Below, one piece after another: positions 33,406-41,618 of a DNA stretch of 64,000 bases. Position 1 is the stretch's first letter. Every line of letters begins with the position of its first letter. The notes beneath the pieces are model-generated. The model had not been told where the DNA came from. It saw only the letters and a program-made list of their open reading frames with translations, and did not search any database. The DNA comes from DASYXT01 sp035934555 (GTDB taxonomy: Bacteria > Verrucomicrobiota > Verrucomicrobiia > Limisphaerales > UBA8199): the NCBI GenBank assembly GCA_035934555.1, contig DASYXT010000046.1:1-64000 (forward strand), written 5' to 3'. The translations under genes were made by a program, and so were the position numbers.

Positions 33406-34746
33406 ATGGACGGCCAAGGCATCATTTCCATCGTCCTGCGACTGCTCGCGGTGCTCGCGCTGGTGCTGGTCAACGGCTTCTTCGTCGCGTCCGAATTCGC
33501 GCTGGTGAAAGTGCGCGACACGCAGCTCACGCCGCTGTTGCGGCGCGACAACCGGCGCGCGCGCGTCGCCGACGCCATTGTGCATCGGCTGGACTCGTTC
33601 CTGAGCGCAGCGCAATTGGGAATTACGCTGGCGAGCCTGGGGTTGGGGTGGCTCGGCCAGCCGGTGTTTGTGGCGGTGCTGCACCCGGTGTTTGGCTGGC
33701 TGCGGATCGAATCCAGCGAGGCCCAACGCTGGCTGGCCTTCGGCTTCGGGTTCTCGGTTTTGACCTTCCTCGAAATTACCGCTGGCGAGCAGGCGCCGAA
33801 ATGGTTCGCGATTCAGCGTTCGCTGCCGACCACCCTCTGGGTCGCTTACCCGTTGCTATGGTTTTATCGGCTGTCGTTTCCGGTCGTCTGGGTGTTGAAC
33901 CATGCTTCGCGCTGGTTGCTGCGCCAGGCCGGCCTCGAAATCACCGGCGAGCCCGGCAGCGGGCATACCGAAGAGGAATTGCGCCTGCTGTTTGCGGCCG
34001 CTCAAAAACGGGCGCAGACCAGCAGCCTCGGCCGGGAGATTGTGCTCAATGCGTTGGATTTGCGGCGGCGCCTCGCGCGCGAAGTCATGCGCCCGCGCCA
34101 GGAAATCGTCGCGCTCAGCACCGAGGCCAGCATCGCGGAGTGCCTCGACATCGCCGAGAAGTCTCGTTATTCGAGGTTCCCACTGTGCGAGGCCGGTGAT
34201 TTGGACAAGACGCTCGGGGTGGTTCATATCAAGGACCTGTATGCGATGCGTTTGAAAGCGCGCAGCGCCGCCGAGTTGCGGCCGGTAGCGCGCAAGCTGA
34301 TTTACATCCCGGAAACCGCCCACCTGGAAAAGTTGCTGCGGCTGCTATTGGACCGGAAACTGCACCTGGCGATCGTGGTGGATGAATACGGCGGCACCGT
34401 CGGCATGGTGACGTTGGAGAATATCCTCGAAGAGTTGGTGGGCCAAATCCAGGACGAGTTCGACCAGGAACGGCCGCTGCTGGTGCGGGTCAATGAAACG
34501 ACCTGGGAGGCAGCGGGCAGCCTGCCGTTGCACGAATTGGCGGAGCTCATCGGCCGACCCTTGCAGGAGGAGGGCGTCACCACCGTCAGCGGCTGGGTGA
34601 CTCAGCGCCTCGGCGGGTTCCCCAAACCCGGTGATACCCTTTCCATTGCGGGCTACCAATTGCGGGTGGAAGCCATGGACGGAATGCGCGTCGCCCAGCT
34701 CAAGTTTACGCGGACCAACGACGAAGCCTCGTCCGCTCGTTCCTGA
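33406..34746 (+). CDS. CNNM/CorC-type transporter, full length (paralogue 3)
   Basis: 446 aa. DUF21 membrane domain (VNGFFVASEFALVKVRDTQL, SFLSAAQLGITLASLGLGWL), a CBS pair (REVMRPRQEIVALSTEASIA, VVDEYGGTVGMVTLENILEE) and a complete CorC/HlyC domain (TTVSGWVTQRLGGFPKPGDT). The DEYGGT loop and acidic stretch are intact. It closes the three-gene unit, and its last 41 bp overlap the 3' end of the convergent membrane-protein gene. Confidence 0.9.
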   Translation: MDGQGIISIVLRLLAVLALVLVNGFFVASEFALVKVRDTQLTPLLRRDNRRARVADAIVHRLDSFLSAAQLGITLASLGLGWLGQPVFVAVLHPVFGWLRIESSEAQRWLAFGFGFSVLTFLEITAGEQAPKWFAIQRSLPTTLWVAYPLLWFYRLSFPVVWVLNHASRWLLRQAGLEITGEPGSGHTEEELRLLFAAAQKRAQTSSLGREIVLNALDLRRRLAREVMRPRQEIVALSTEASIAECLDIAEKSRYSRFPLCEAGDLDKTLGVVHIKDLYAMRLKARSAAELRPVARKLIYIPETAHLEKLLRLLLDRKLHLAIVVDEYGGTVGMVTLENILEELVGQIQDEFDQERPLLVRVNETTWEAAGSLPLHELAELIGRPLQEEGVTTVSGWVTQRLGGFPKPGDTLSIAGYQLRVEAMDGMRVAQLKFTRTNDEASSARS

Positions 34747-35509
34747 GTTGCACGCCGAGGGTGGCGCCCAGGAGGACCTGGCCAAAACCCACGCACGCGG
34801 CGAGCCAGAACTGCCGTGTCGCCGCAGCGAAGGAACACAGCAGGCTTAAGGCGACCCATACCAGCAAAGGATGGCAGTCGATGCGCGAAGCGACCGGCTT
34901 TTTGCTGATGAAAGCGGGAGTTGCCACCCCGAGCGCGCAAACGGCCGCGGCAGCCCAAAGTGCCATCCAAGCCGATTTGGGTGCTGCCAACCAGGACGAG
35001 TTGGACTCGATAAACAACGGCGCGGCGGCCTCAGACATTACCAGGAACAACACCACGCTTAACCCCAATGTCTCGAAACCGTAAGCAGGCGTCCGGCGCC
35101 GGTGGCGAAGAATCAGGCGTGCTGTCCCACGCGCGTTGAGAATCAAGGCCAGGAACAGAAAAGGCAACCAGGGCAAAACCACCGGGCTGGCGCGGAGTCC
35201 TGTGGCTGCGCCGACAATCAATGCCGGCACTGCGCCGGCCACGAGCAGCACCGAACCCAACAGCACCGATTGCCAGGGCAATTCCCGGCGCAGGTTGGCC
35301 AGGGTTGCGAGCAGCGTGAACATTATCAGACCGGGTATGAGCCAACCTCTGTTCTGCAAAGGTCCGGGGCCGGTGAGGTAATATGCGGCCATAGCGGCGG
35401 CTTGCATTAGAAACAGGGCGGTGCAAAACGCAGGCAGGCTGACCGCCCCGCCTCGGGAGCGAGTGGAACCATTTAGCAAGAGTGCTTTCGTGCCTTCAAT
35501 GCTGGCCAT
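34706..35509 (-). CDS. polytopic membrane protein of unknown function
   Basis: 267 aa from ATG 35509 (MASIEGTKALLLNG); the frame is open further upstream, but that part is low-complexity and overlaps the PEGA-protein gene. Six or seven hydrophobic helices are visible (for example FCTALFLMQAAAMAAYYL, LIPGLIMFTLLATLA, LGLSVVLFLVMSEAAAPLFI). No motif identifies a family. It lies downstream of the PEGA-domain gene on the same strand and may be cotranscribed (34-bp gap). Confidence 0.7.
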   Translation of the reverse strand: MASIEGTKALLLNGSTRSRGGAVSLPAFCTALFLMQAAAMAAYYLTGPGPLQNRGWLIPGLIMFTLLATLANLRRELPWQSVLLGSVLLVAGAVPALIVGAATGLRASPVVLPWLPFLFLALILNARGTARLILRHRRRTPAYGFETLGLSVVLFLVMSEAAAPLFIESNSSWLAAPKSAWMALWAAAAVCALGVATPAFISKKPVASRIDCHPLLVWVALSLLCSFAAATRQFWLAACVGFGQVLLGATLGVQLRNERTRLRRWSA

Positions 35510-35543
35510 TGCCCGGTTAGCCGGCTGCGCTTCCGAAACCAGG

Positions 35544-36182
35544 TTAGGAATCCGCTGGAAAGGCCGTATCGACCTTTGGCGCGAGCGGGTAAAGAGTGAG
35601 AACCGAGTCGGCGGCCACAACCAGTTCGCACGTATATTGGACAACCCCGGTGCGCTTGACTTCGATCCGGTGAGGGCCTTCGGGCAGCTTAAGCGTTGCC
35701 GGAGTGCCGCCGAAGAACCGGCCGTCCACAAATATCTCGCTGAATGCGTCATCGCCTTGGATATGAACCGCGCCGCGGCGAGCGTTGGGGTCATTGTTGG
35801 AGAGAATCGAACTGGGGGGAGGCGTGGGCTGTGAGGCCAGCCCAGTCGATGCGCTGCCGGTTTGTGGCGTCGGGCCGCTTGAAGAAGTCTTCGGCTTGGC
35901 AGGGCGCTGTTTCACCCACGATTTACGAAACGGAGCCGGAGATGAATGAGAATCCATCGAACCGTGCTGCGTGCTTTGCGCGGCCAATCGCTCAAAGCTC
36001 CGCCGCAACCGCCACTCTTGAAAGTACATGTACCCAAAACAACCGGCGATGCTCACGAACAGTGCGGCCAGCCCGATAGCCGAGCGCAGTGACAGGGCCC
36101 GGTGCGCAAATGAGACATTGTAGTTGGGGATGCTCCCCAAAACGAAGTGAATGGCTGAAAATGCTGGTCGTGCCGTTTTCAT
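35544..36182 (-). CDS. membrane-anchored PEGA-domain protein
   Basis: 212 aa from ATG 36182 (MKTARPAFSAIHF). A single transmembrane helix at about residues 34-53 (IGLAALFVSIAGCFGYMYFQ) is followed by a Pro/Ser/Thr-rich linker and a C-terminal PEGA domain (SEIFVDGRFFGGTPATLKLP, EGPHRIEVKRTGVVQYTCEL). PEGA domains are small surface beta-domains related to S-layer modules and often follow kinases or anchors. Function unknown; topology suggests the PEGA part is outside the membrane. Confidence 0.75.
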   Translation of the reverse strand: MKTARPAFSAIHFVLGSIPNYNVSFAHRALSLRSAIGLAALFVSIAGCFGYMYFQEWRLRRSFERLAAQSTQHGSMDSHSSPAPFRKSWVKQRPAKPKTSSSGPTPQTGSASTGLASQPTPPPSSILSNNDPNARRGAVHIQGDDAFSEIFVDGRFFGGTPATLKLPEGPHRIEVKRTGVVQYTCELVVAADSVLTLYPLAPKVDTAFPADS

Positions 36183-36567
36183 GAGCAAATAAGGGGCATG
36201 CTTCACGCCCTCAAAGTGTCCGGTCCAAGCAAGCACTGGGCTATGGCGTCATAGTTGACGCTCGCGAGAACCGCGCGATGATTTAGGACCCTCGCGCTAA
36301 TTTCTGCAAGACCAATTCTTGAAGCTAATTCCTGGAGCAAAAAGGCGGCCCATCACTGGGCCGCCCCTGAACGGATTTCAGTGAGCCCTCAAATCAAGAG
36401 CATGATGCGAAGATGCTTGAGAATGCGCAGTCAAACAATAGGGCAAAACCCTTTACGCTACTCATCAAACGATGGATTCGCCAATTCCTATCGAGGAGCT
36501 CGGTGCCACTCCCGGGCGGGTGAGGAGGAGAGCGGAGATTAGGATTAGGATTAAGATTATGAAACGG
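36183..36567. other. intergenic region with a terminator and a GATTAG tract
   Basis: 385 bp between two minus-strand genes. It contains the terminator at 36339-36365 and, at 36536-36559, an imperfect GATTAG-type hexamer tract (GATTAGGATTAGGATTAAGA). No gene is supported. Confidence 0.5.
36339..36365 (-). terminator. intrinsic terminator downstream of the ClC gene
   Basis: On the minus strand GGCGGCCCA-GTGA-TGGGCCGCC is a perfect 9-bp stem with a 4-base loop, followed immediately by TTTTT. It lies 200 bp beyond the ClC stop codon and is the clearest rho-independent terminator in the window. Confidence 0.82.
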
Positions 36568-38421
36568 TCAACTACTGCGAGCGGCGCTGAGGCCGATTTG
36601 CCGCCGCACACGCAGGCGAACGTTTTCTTCTTCGTTGAGGCGGCGACGGGCGGACAGCAAGGCGGCTCGCCCCAAATACCCGATCGCCCGCTTGGGATCC
36701 TCGCGCTCGACCACCGGCAGCCGGCCAATATCGCGTTCGAGCATTTTGGTTAGGGCCGTATGCAGTGGCTCATCCGGGAAGGCTACCTCGACCACGGCGG
36801 CGCCGGCTTCGGCGACCGTTTGCTCGGGATTATGGTTCTGGCGCAAAGCGCGCACGATGTCGCCTCGGGTGATGATGCCCACCAGTCGGTTTTGCTCATC
36901 CACAAGCAAGGTGCCCTGGTGCCGGCTTAAGGCGGGATCGGCTTGCGCAATGCGATCCGACAATTCGGAGAGCTTCATTGTTGCCGGGATCATTGGCACG
37001 TTGGTATCCATCACGTCACGCACCCGCGCCAACTCGAAGGGGTCGATGCTATATTCGCGGGTGATGTGATGGCCGCGCCGGGCGAGCTTCTCCGTCAGGA
37101 TTGAGCGGCGCATGAGCAGCACGGTAACGGCCAGGGCGGCGACGGAGCCGATGAGCAAAGCCGGAAAGAGGTTGAAATCGCGCGTGAGTTCGACCGCAAA
37201 GACCATCGCGGTCAACGGCGAGCGCATCGTGCCCCCCATGACCCCGGCCATGCCGATCAGGGCCCAAAGTCCCGGATCACCCACTGGAATGTAATGCCCG
37301 GCAAAGGAACCCAGCGCCCCACCGATGATCAGCAAAGGCGCCAGCACACCGCCGGAAGTGCCCGACCCCAGCGCAATGGCCCAGACCAGCCCCTTGGCGA
37401 CCAGCAGGCCCAGCACCGCGGTGCCCACCAGGTCGCCGCGCAACAACCCGTGGATTGTGTCATAGCCGACACCCAACACGCGCGGCTCCAGCAATCCGCC
37501 CACACCGATGAACACCGCCCCTAACGCCGGCCACCACATCCAGTGCACGGGCAGTCGTTGGAACAAATCTTCGCAGGCATAAACCAGCATCGTTAGTAAA
37601 CCCGACGCAAAACCCGCCGCGATACCAAGCCCCGCCGCATAGGCCAGCGCCGTGCCCGACAGCGCGAGGTGCGGCGTTACCGGGAAGATTGGTCCAGCGC
37701 CGAGAAACTTCACCCGCAGCACCGAAGCGACAATCGAAGCGACCGCCACCGGAATAAAACTGCGTGGCTTCCATTCGAATAGCAACAACTCCACCGCGAG
37801 CAGCACCGCGGCGACCGGCGTCGCGAATACCGCCGCCATACCTGCCGCCGCGCCCGCGACTAACAGCGTTTTGCGTTCGGCGGCGCTTAGGCGAAACTGC
37901 TGGGCGAACATCGAGCCGAAGGCGCCGCCGGTCATAATAATTGGACCTTCGGCACCAAACGGGCCGCCGGTGCCGATGGAAATGGCTGCCGACAGCGGCT
38001 TGAGAATCGCCACCTTTAAGTCAATCTCACTGCGCCCGAGCAAAATCGCCTCGAGCGCCTCGGGAATACCGTGCCCGCGGATTTTTTCCGACCCGAAGCG
38101 CGCCATCAACCCGACCAGCAACGCTCCCACGACGGGCACAAGGATGACCCAGAACCCCAGGTGATTGCCCTGCGGCACCGAGGGGGCGGACGAAAGGTGA
38201 TGATAAAAAGCCAGGTTGGTGATTGAGCTGATCAACCACAGCAGCCCATAGGCGACTACCGCCCCTATGACGCCGATCGCCACCGCCATCGCCGACAGCA
38301 GCAGCACCCGCCAATCCGTGCTGAAGTCCGCCAACGTGTCCTCGACACCGTGCGCGGTTTTTGCCAGTTTGCCGGACTTGGCCGGTGAGAGCCTGATTTC
38401 ATTTTGCATCGAGCCACGCAT
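36568..38421 (-). CDS. ClC-family chloride channel/transporter with CBS domains
   Basis: 617 aa from ATG 38421; ATG 38409 is an alternative. The ClC fold is clear: selectivity segments GSEKIRGHGIPEALEAI, GTGGPFGAEGPIIMTGGAFG and GSGTSGGVLAPLLIIGGALG. A C-terminal CBS pair (VRDVMDTNVPMIPATMKLSE, DEQNRLVGIITRGDIVRALR, RDIGRLPVVE) regulates such proteins. The glutamate in GAEGP is the gating/proton residue. ClC proteins exchange Cl- (or F-, NO3-) in the membrane. It is divergent from a marR gene with an operator-like palindrome overlapping the start, and a strong terminator follows the gene. Confidence 0.93.
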   Translation of the reverse strand: MRGSMQNEIRLSPAKSGKLAKTAHGVEDTLADFSTDWRVLLLSAMAVAIGVIGAVVAYGLLWLISSITNLAFYHHLSSAPSVPQGNHLGFWVILVPVVGALLVGLMARFGSEKIRGHGIPEALEAILLGRSEIDLKVAILKPLSAAISIGTGGPFGAEGPIIMTGGAFGSMFAQQFRLSAAERKTLLVAGAAAGMAAVFATPVAAVLLAVELLLFEWKPRSFIPVAVASIVASVLRVKFLGAGPIFPVTPHLALSGTALAYAAGLGIAAGFASGLLTMLVYACEDLFQRLPVHWMWWPALGAVFIGVGGLLEPRVLGVGYDTIHGLLRGDLVGTAVLGLLVAKGLVWAIALGSGTSGGVLAPLLIIGGALGSFAGHYIPVGDPGLWALIGMAGVMGGTMRSPLTAMVFAVELTRDFNLFPALLIGSVAALAVTVLLMRRSILTEKLARRGHHITREYSIDPFELARVRDVMDTNVPMIPATMKLSELSDRIAQADPALSRHQGTLLVDEQNRLVGIITRGDIVRALRQNHNPEQTVAEAGAAVVEVAFPDEPLHTALTKMLERDIGRLPVVEREDPKRAIGYLGRAALLSARRRLNEEENVRLRVRRQIGLSAARSS

Positions 38422-38422
38422 G

Positions 38423-38443
38423 ATATATCGTGATACGACATAT
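38423..38443. promoter_or_regulatory. palindromic operator between the ClC and marR genes
   Basis: The sequence ATAT-A-TCGT-GAT-ACGA-C-ATAT is a 21-bp dyad with 8 of 9 arm positions paired. Its length and placement at the shared 5' region of divergent genes fit a MarR-dimer binding site. It abuts the longer ClC start (38421) and lies about 70 bp before the marR start. Confidence 0.6.
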
Positions 38444-38510
38444 GTCAATCTGGGCGAGAGCGGAGCACCCCCCCGGTCAACACCCCGTGGGCGGCGCGCC
38501 CCGGCAGACT

Positions 38511-38984
38511 ATGACCAAAGTTAAACCACTTTCCAAAGCCCAGTATGAAACGCTGGCGGCCTTCCGCTATGCGCTGCGGCGTTTCCTGCACTTCAGCGAA
38601 CAGGCGGCCCACGACGCCGGCCTGACGCCCCAGCAGCACCAGGCGTTGCTGGCCATCAAGGGGTTCCCCGCACGCGACCGCGTCACCGTCGGTGAACTGG
38701 CCGAGCGGCTGCAGCTCCAGCATCACAGCGCCGTCGGGTTAGTGGACCGATTGGTGAGTGAAAAGTTGGTCGGGCGCAGCCCCTCGGCCGAGGATCGGCG
38801 GCAGGTGTTCGTGCAACTCACGCCGCGCGGGGAGAAGGTGCTGAACCGGCTTTCTTCGGCGCACACACGGCAATTGAACCGGCTCGGGCCGGAACTGAAC
38901 CGGCTGCTGCAACAACTCGACGACGGCTCTGAGATGCAGCCGCCGAAGGACACCGCTCGGAGCAAGCCGGGACAGCTCGAGTGA
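38511..38984 (+). CDS. MarR-family transcriptional regulator
   Basis: 157 aa from ATG 38511 (MTKVKPLSKAQYETL). Winged helix-turn-helix: DRVTVGELAERLQLQHHSAV as the recognition unit and SEKLVGRSPSAEDRRQVFVQ as the wing with the conserved DxR. It probably represses itself and the divergent ClC gene through the palindrome at 38423-38443 (inference from layout). The downstream DUF488 gene starts inside its stop codon (GTGA), so the two are cotranscribed. Confidence 0.9.
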   Translation: MTKVKPLSKAQYETLAAFRYALRRFLHFSEQAAHDAGLTPQQHQALLAIKGFPARDRVTVGELAERLQLQHHSAVGLVDRLVSEKLVGRSPSAEDRRQVFVQLTPRGEKVLNRLSSAHTRQLNRLGPELNRLLQQLDDGSEMQPPKDTARSKPGQLE

Positions 38985-39559
38985 AACGGTCCAGCGCCAA
39001 ACCGCTCGCCGGGGCTGCAACTTCGGATAAGCCGAGGCGCGTGCTGACGATCGGCCACTCTACGCGCAGCATCGAGGATTTTCGCGAGCTGCTGCGGAAG
39101 TACGGCGCGACCTGCATTGTGGACGTGCGGACGATTCCACGGTCGCGGCGCAATCCGCAGTTCAATACGGAGGCGCTGCCCCACTCGCTTGCTGCGGCAA
39201 ACATCGGCTACGTGCACTTGCCTTCCCTGGGCGGGTTGCGCCGTCCGCGGCCCGATTCGCTCAACAACGGGTGGCGCAATGCATCCTTTCGTGGATTTGC
39301 CGATTACATGCAAACGGAGGAATTCACTCGCGGCATCGAGCAATTGCTTGAATTAGTCAACGCTGGCAAGCCGGCTTTGATGTGCGCCGAAGCGGTCCCG
39401 TGGCGCTGCCACCGCTCGCTCATTGCCGATGCCTTGCTGGCACGAGGCATTCTCGCCGAGCACATTATTTCGAGGACAAGTTGCAAACCGCATACCTTAA
39501 CCCCATTTGCGGTGGTTGACGGCACACGCGTTACTTACCCACGTGCAAGTGACCAGTAA
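38981..39559 (+). CDS. DUF488-family protein
   Basis: 192 aa from GTG 38981, overlapping the marR stop. The DUF488 signatures are TIGHSTRSIEDFRELL, VDVRTIPRSRRNPQFNTEAL, a GGLRRPRPDS loop, WRNASFRGFADYM and CAEAVPWRCHRSLIADALL. The family has an uncharacterised catalytic-looking core with conserved Arg, His and Cys residues. Linkage to a MarR regulator suggests stress or toxic-compound response (inference). Confidence 0.88.
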   Translation: MKRSSAKPLAGAATSDKPRRVLTIGHSTRSIEDFRELLRKYGATCIVDVRTIPRSRRNPQFNTEALPHSLAAANIGYVHLPSLGGLRRPRPDSLNNGWRNASFRGFADYMQTEEFTRGIEQLLELVNAGKPALMCAEAVPWRCHRSLIADALLARGILAEHIISRTSCKPHTLTPFAVVDGTRVTYPRASDQ

Positions 39560-39584
39560 CCAGTATTCAGTAGCCAATAATCAG
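39551..39584. repeat. degenerate CCAGTAA tandem tract
   Basis: GACCAGTAACCAGTATTCAG then TAGCCAATAATCAG: about five variants of a 7-base (C/T)CAGTAN unit overlapping the end of the DUF488 gene. Confidence 0.65.
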
Positions 39585-39605
39585 CGAGACTGTTCAACCG
39601 GCACC

Positions 39606-39779
39606 TTATTCATAACCCCAGAATTGCCGGCGGGCCTGCTCGCGAACGCGCCGTTCGCGGCGGTTTTGCAGCATGTCCCGAACCGCATCGACCGTCAGAT
39701 AGCCGATCAATCCCAACGCCGAGGCGAGGGCGAGCAGAAATAGCGGGTCGGTAACAAGGCTGGCGGAGCTGGGAATCAT
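39606..39779 (-). CDS. small membrane protein with charged helical tail
   Basis: 57 aa, too short for usual ORF cut-offs. It starts ATG 39779 and reads MIPSSASLVTDPLFLLALAS, then ALGLIGYLTVDAVRDMLQNR, then RERRVREQARRQFWGYE and TAA. One hydrophobic helix (about residues 12-29) is followed by an Arg/Gln/Glu-rich tail. Composition and a clean start and stop in an otherwise empty gap support a real gene. It is divergent from the WecA-like gene. No family recognised. Confidence 0.62.
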   Translation of the reverse strand: MIPSSASLVTDPLFLLALASALGLIGYLTVDAVRDMLQNRRERRVREQARRQFWGYE

Positions 39780-39989
39780 ACAAGAGTCGCAAGTTCAACT
39801 GTGCCGGTGAACACGTCTGAATGGTTCCACGGAGGCGGGCGCGGCACAATTGGGGGCGACGCTGAAAAGCAGCCCGGGGTTTCACCGGGGCGCTCGGCCC
39901 GTGCGGCTTGCGTTTTGTATTGGACACGGTGTGCAACACCTGCTAGCATCGCCGTCGCCTGGGCACAGACGGTGCCCAGATGGCTCGAG

Positions 39990-41564
39990 ATGAGGTGGCT
40001 GATGGCCATTAGTTGCGGTCTGGTGGGATTCGGCACGGTGGGTCTGCTGGTGCCGCTTATCCTGCGGTGTTGCGCGTGCGGGCGCTTCCAACGGGTGCCT
40101 GCCTGGCACCACACCGACGGCAGCCGAGTGCCGCGCTTTGGCGGAGCGGCTTTAGTGGGCGCCTTTGTGGCGGTAGAATTGTTCATTAATGTTCTGCTGC
40201 CCGGGGAGTGGGCGCGGATTCCCGAACGGTTGGCGGTGATCGTCAGCGCGCTGGCGATGTTCGCGTTGGGTTTTTGGGACGACGTGAAGCCGCTGGGCGC
40301 CAAACGAAAGCTGACACTGCAGGTGGCTATCGCCGGTTTGGTGTATCTTTCCGGCGTTGCCATTGAGACGTTCAAAGTGCCTTTCACAAACCGGATGATC
40401 GACCTTGCAGGATGGGGCGCGCCGGTGACGGTGCTGTGGCTGGTAGGCATCACGAACCTGTTAAATTTAATTGATGGAGTCGATGGCCTGGCCAGCGGCA
40501 TCGCACTGATGGTAATGGCGCTGCTGGTTTATGTGGGCCTCTCCAGTGGCACGTTTGTGTTGTTGACGGCGGGCATGACCGGGGCGTTGCTCGCGTTTCT
40601 ATGTTTCAATTTTCCACCGGCTCGCATTTACCTCGGGGATGGCGGGGCATATTTCCTGGGGTTGCTGATTGCGCTTTTCGCGTTGATTGGGTCGCACAAA
40701 GGGTCGGTGTTTGCGGTGCTGGCGGCGCCATTGTTCGTACTCGCAGTGCCCATCGTGGATACCGGCCTGGCGATTCTCCGGCGTGGGCTGCGCGGGTTGC
40801 CGGTGTTCCGCCCCGACCGGCTGCACATTCATCATCATCTGCTGCGCAGCGGGCTGTCTCGGCGGCAGGTGGTGCTATGGCTTTACGGGGTGACGCTCAT
40901 CTTTTTGCTGATGGGTTTCGCGGCGTTATGGTCGCGAGGGGAACTGATTCCCGTTTTATTGGGTGGCGCCGCGGTAGTTTTGTTGCTGTGCGCCGGGCGT
41001 TGGAGCTTCAGCCGGCAATGGTTCGCCCTGGGGCGCACGCTGGGAAATTCGCTGGCCATGCGCGGGGATATCCAATACGCGCTCTCGCTGATGAGTTGGC
41101 TTCGGCAGGAAGGCGGACGCTGCGCATCGCTCGAGGGCCTGTATCAGGATCTGGTCTTTGCCGCGGAACGAATGGGATTTAATTACGTGAAACTGATTTT
41201 GGCTGATGGCGAGCGAGTTTGGCACCGAGCGATGGCGGAGCCATGCCACGGTGTGCGACACGAGCTGTTGGACGGCGCATTTGGGGTGTTGGAATTGCGC
41301 GCGCCCGCTTGCGGCAAGGACCCAGGGAAGGGCTCCGGTCCGTTGGGGGACCAACAGCGGATGGCCGACCATCGGTTGTTCGAGATCATGGCCGACCTGC
41401 TCGCCGAAGGCTGGCTCAGCGCGGCCGCTCAGCCGCGGTTCGGCCCGGGGCCACTTCGGTTTAATCAGCGGGGGAGCCCGATGCGCAGCAGAGTGGCTCA
41501 TCGGGGGAAGTTATCTTTGCAGGAGACATTTGTGCAAAGCGGCATCGAGGGCACTCCGCACTGA
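39990..41564 (+). CDS. WecA/TagO-like undecaprenyl-phosphate sugar-1-phosphate transferase
   Basis: 524 aa from ATG 39990 (MRWLMAISCGLVGFG); the frame is open 63 codons upstream without hydrophobic or conserved sequence. About ten membrane helices and the family motifs are present: RVPRFGGAALVG, FALGFWDDVKPLGAKRK, NLIDGVDGLASG, RIYLGDGGAYFLG, and DRLHIHHHLLRSG. The enzyme loads HexNAc-1-P onto undecaprenyl phosphate to start a surface polysaccharide. About 170 C-terminal residues beyond the last helix (LYQDLVFAAERMGFNYVKLI) are an extra cytoplasmic domain not usual in WecA. Near an O-antigen ligase-like gene. Confidence 0.88.
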   Translation: MRWLMAISCGLVGFGTVGLLVPLILRCCACGRFQRVPAWHHTDGSRVPRFGGAALVGAFVAVELFINVLLPGEWARIPERLAVIVSALAMFALGFWDDVKPLGAKRKLTLQVAIAGLVYLSGVAIETFKVPFTNRMIDLAGWGAPVTVLWLVGITNLLNLIDGVDGLASGIALMVMALLVYVGLSSGTFVLLTAGMTGALLAFLCFNFPPARIYLGDGGAYFLGLLIALFALIGSHKGSVFAVLAAPLFVLAVPIVDTGLAILRRGLRGLPVFRPDRLHIHHHLLRSGLSRRQVVLWLYGVTLIFLLMGFAALWSRGELIPVLLGGAAVVLLLCAGRWSFSRQWFALGRTLGNSLAMRGDIQYALSLMSWLRQEGGRCASLEGLYQDLVFAAERMGFNYVKLILADGERVWHRAMAEPCHGVRHELLDGAFGVLELRAPACGKDPGKGSGPLGDQQRMADHRLFEIMADLLAEGWLSAAAQPRFGPGPLRFNQRGSPMRSRVAHRGKLSLQETFVQSGIEGTPH

Positions 41565-41618
41565 TACGACTCACCGCGGTTCAGAGCGGCTGTCCGCGCG
41601 CGCCGGTGCCGAAGAACA

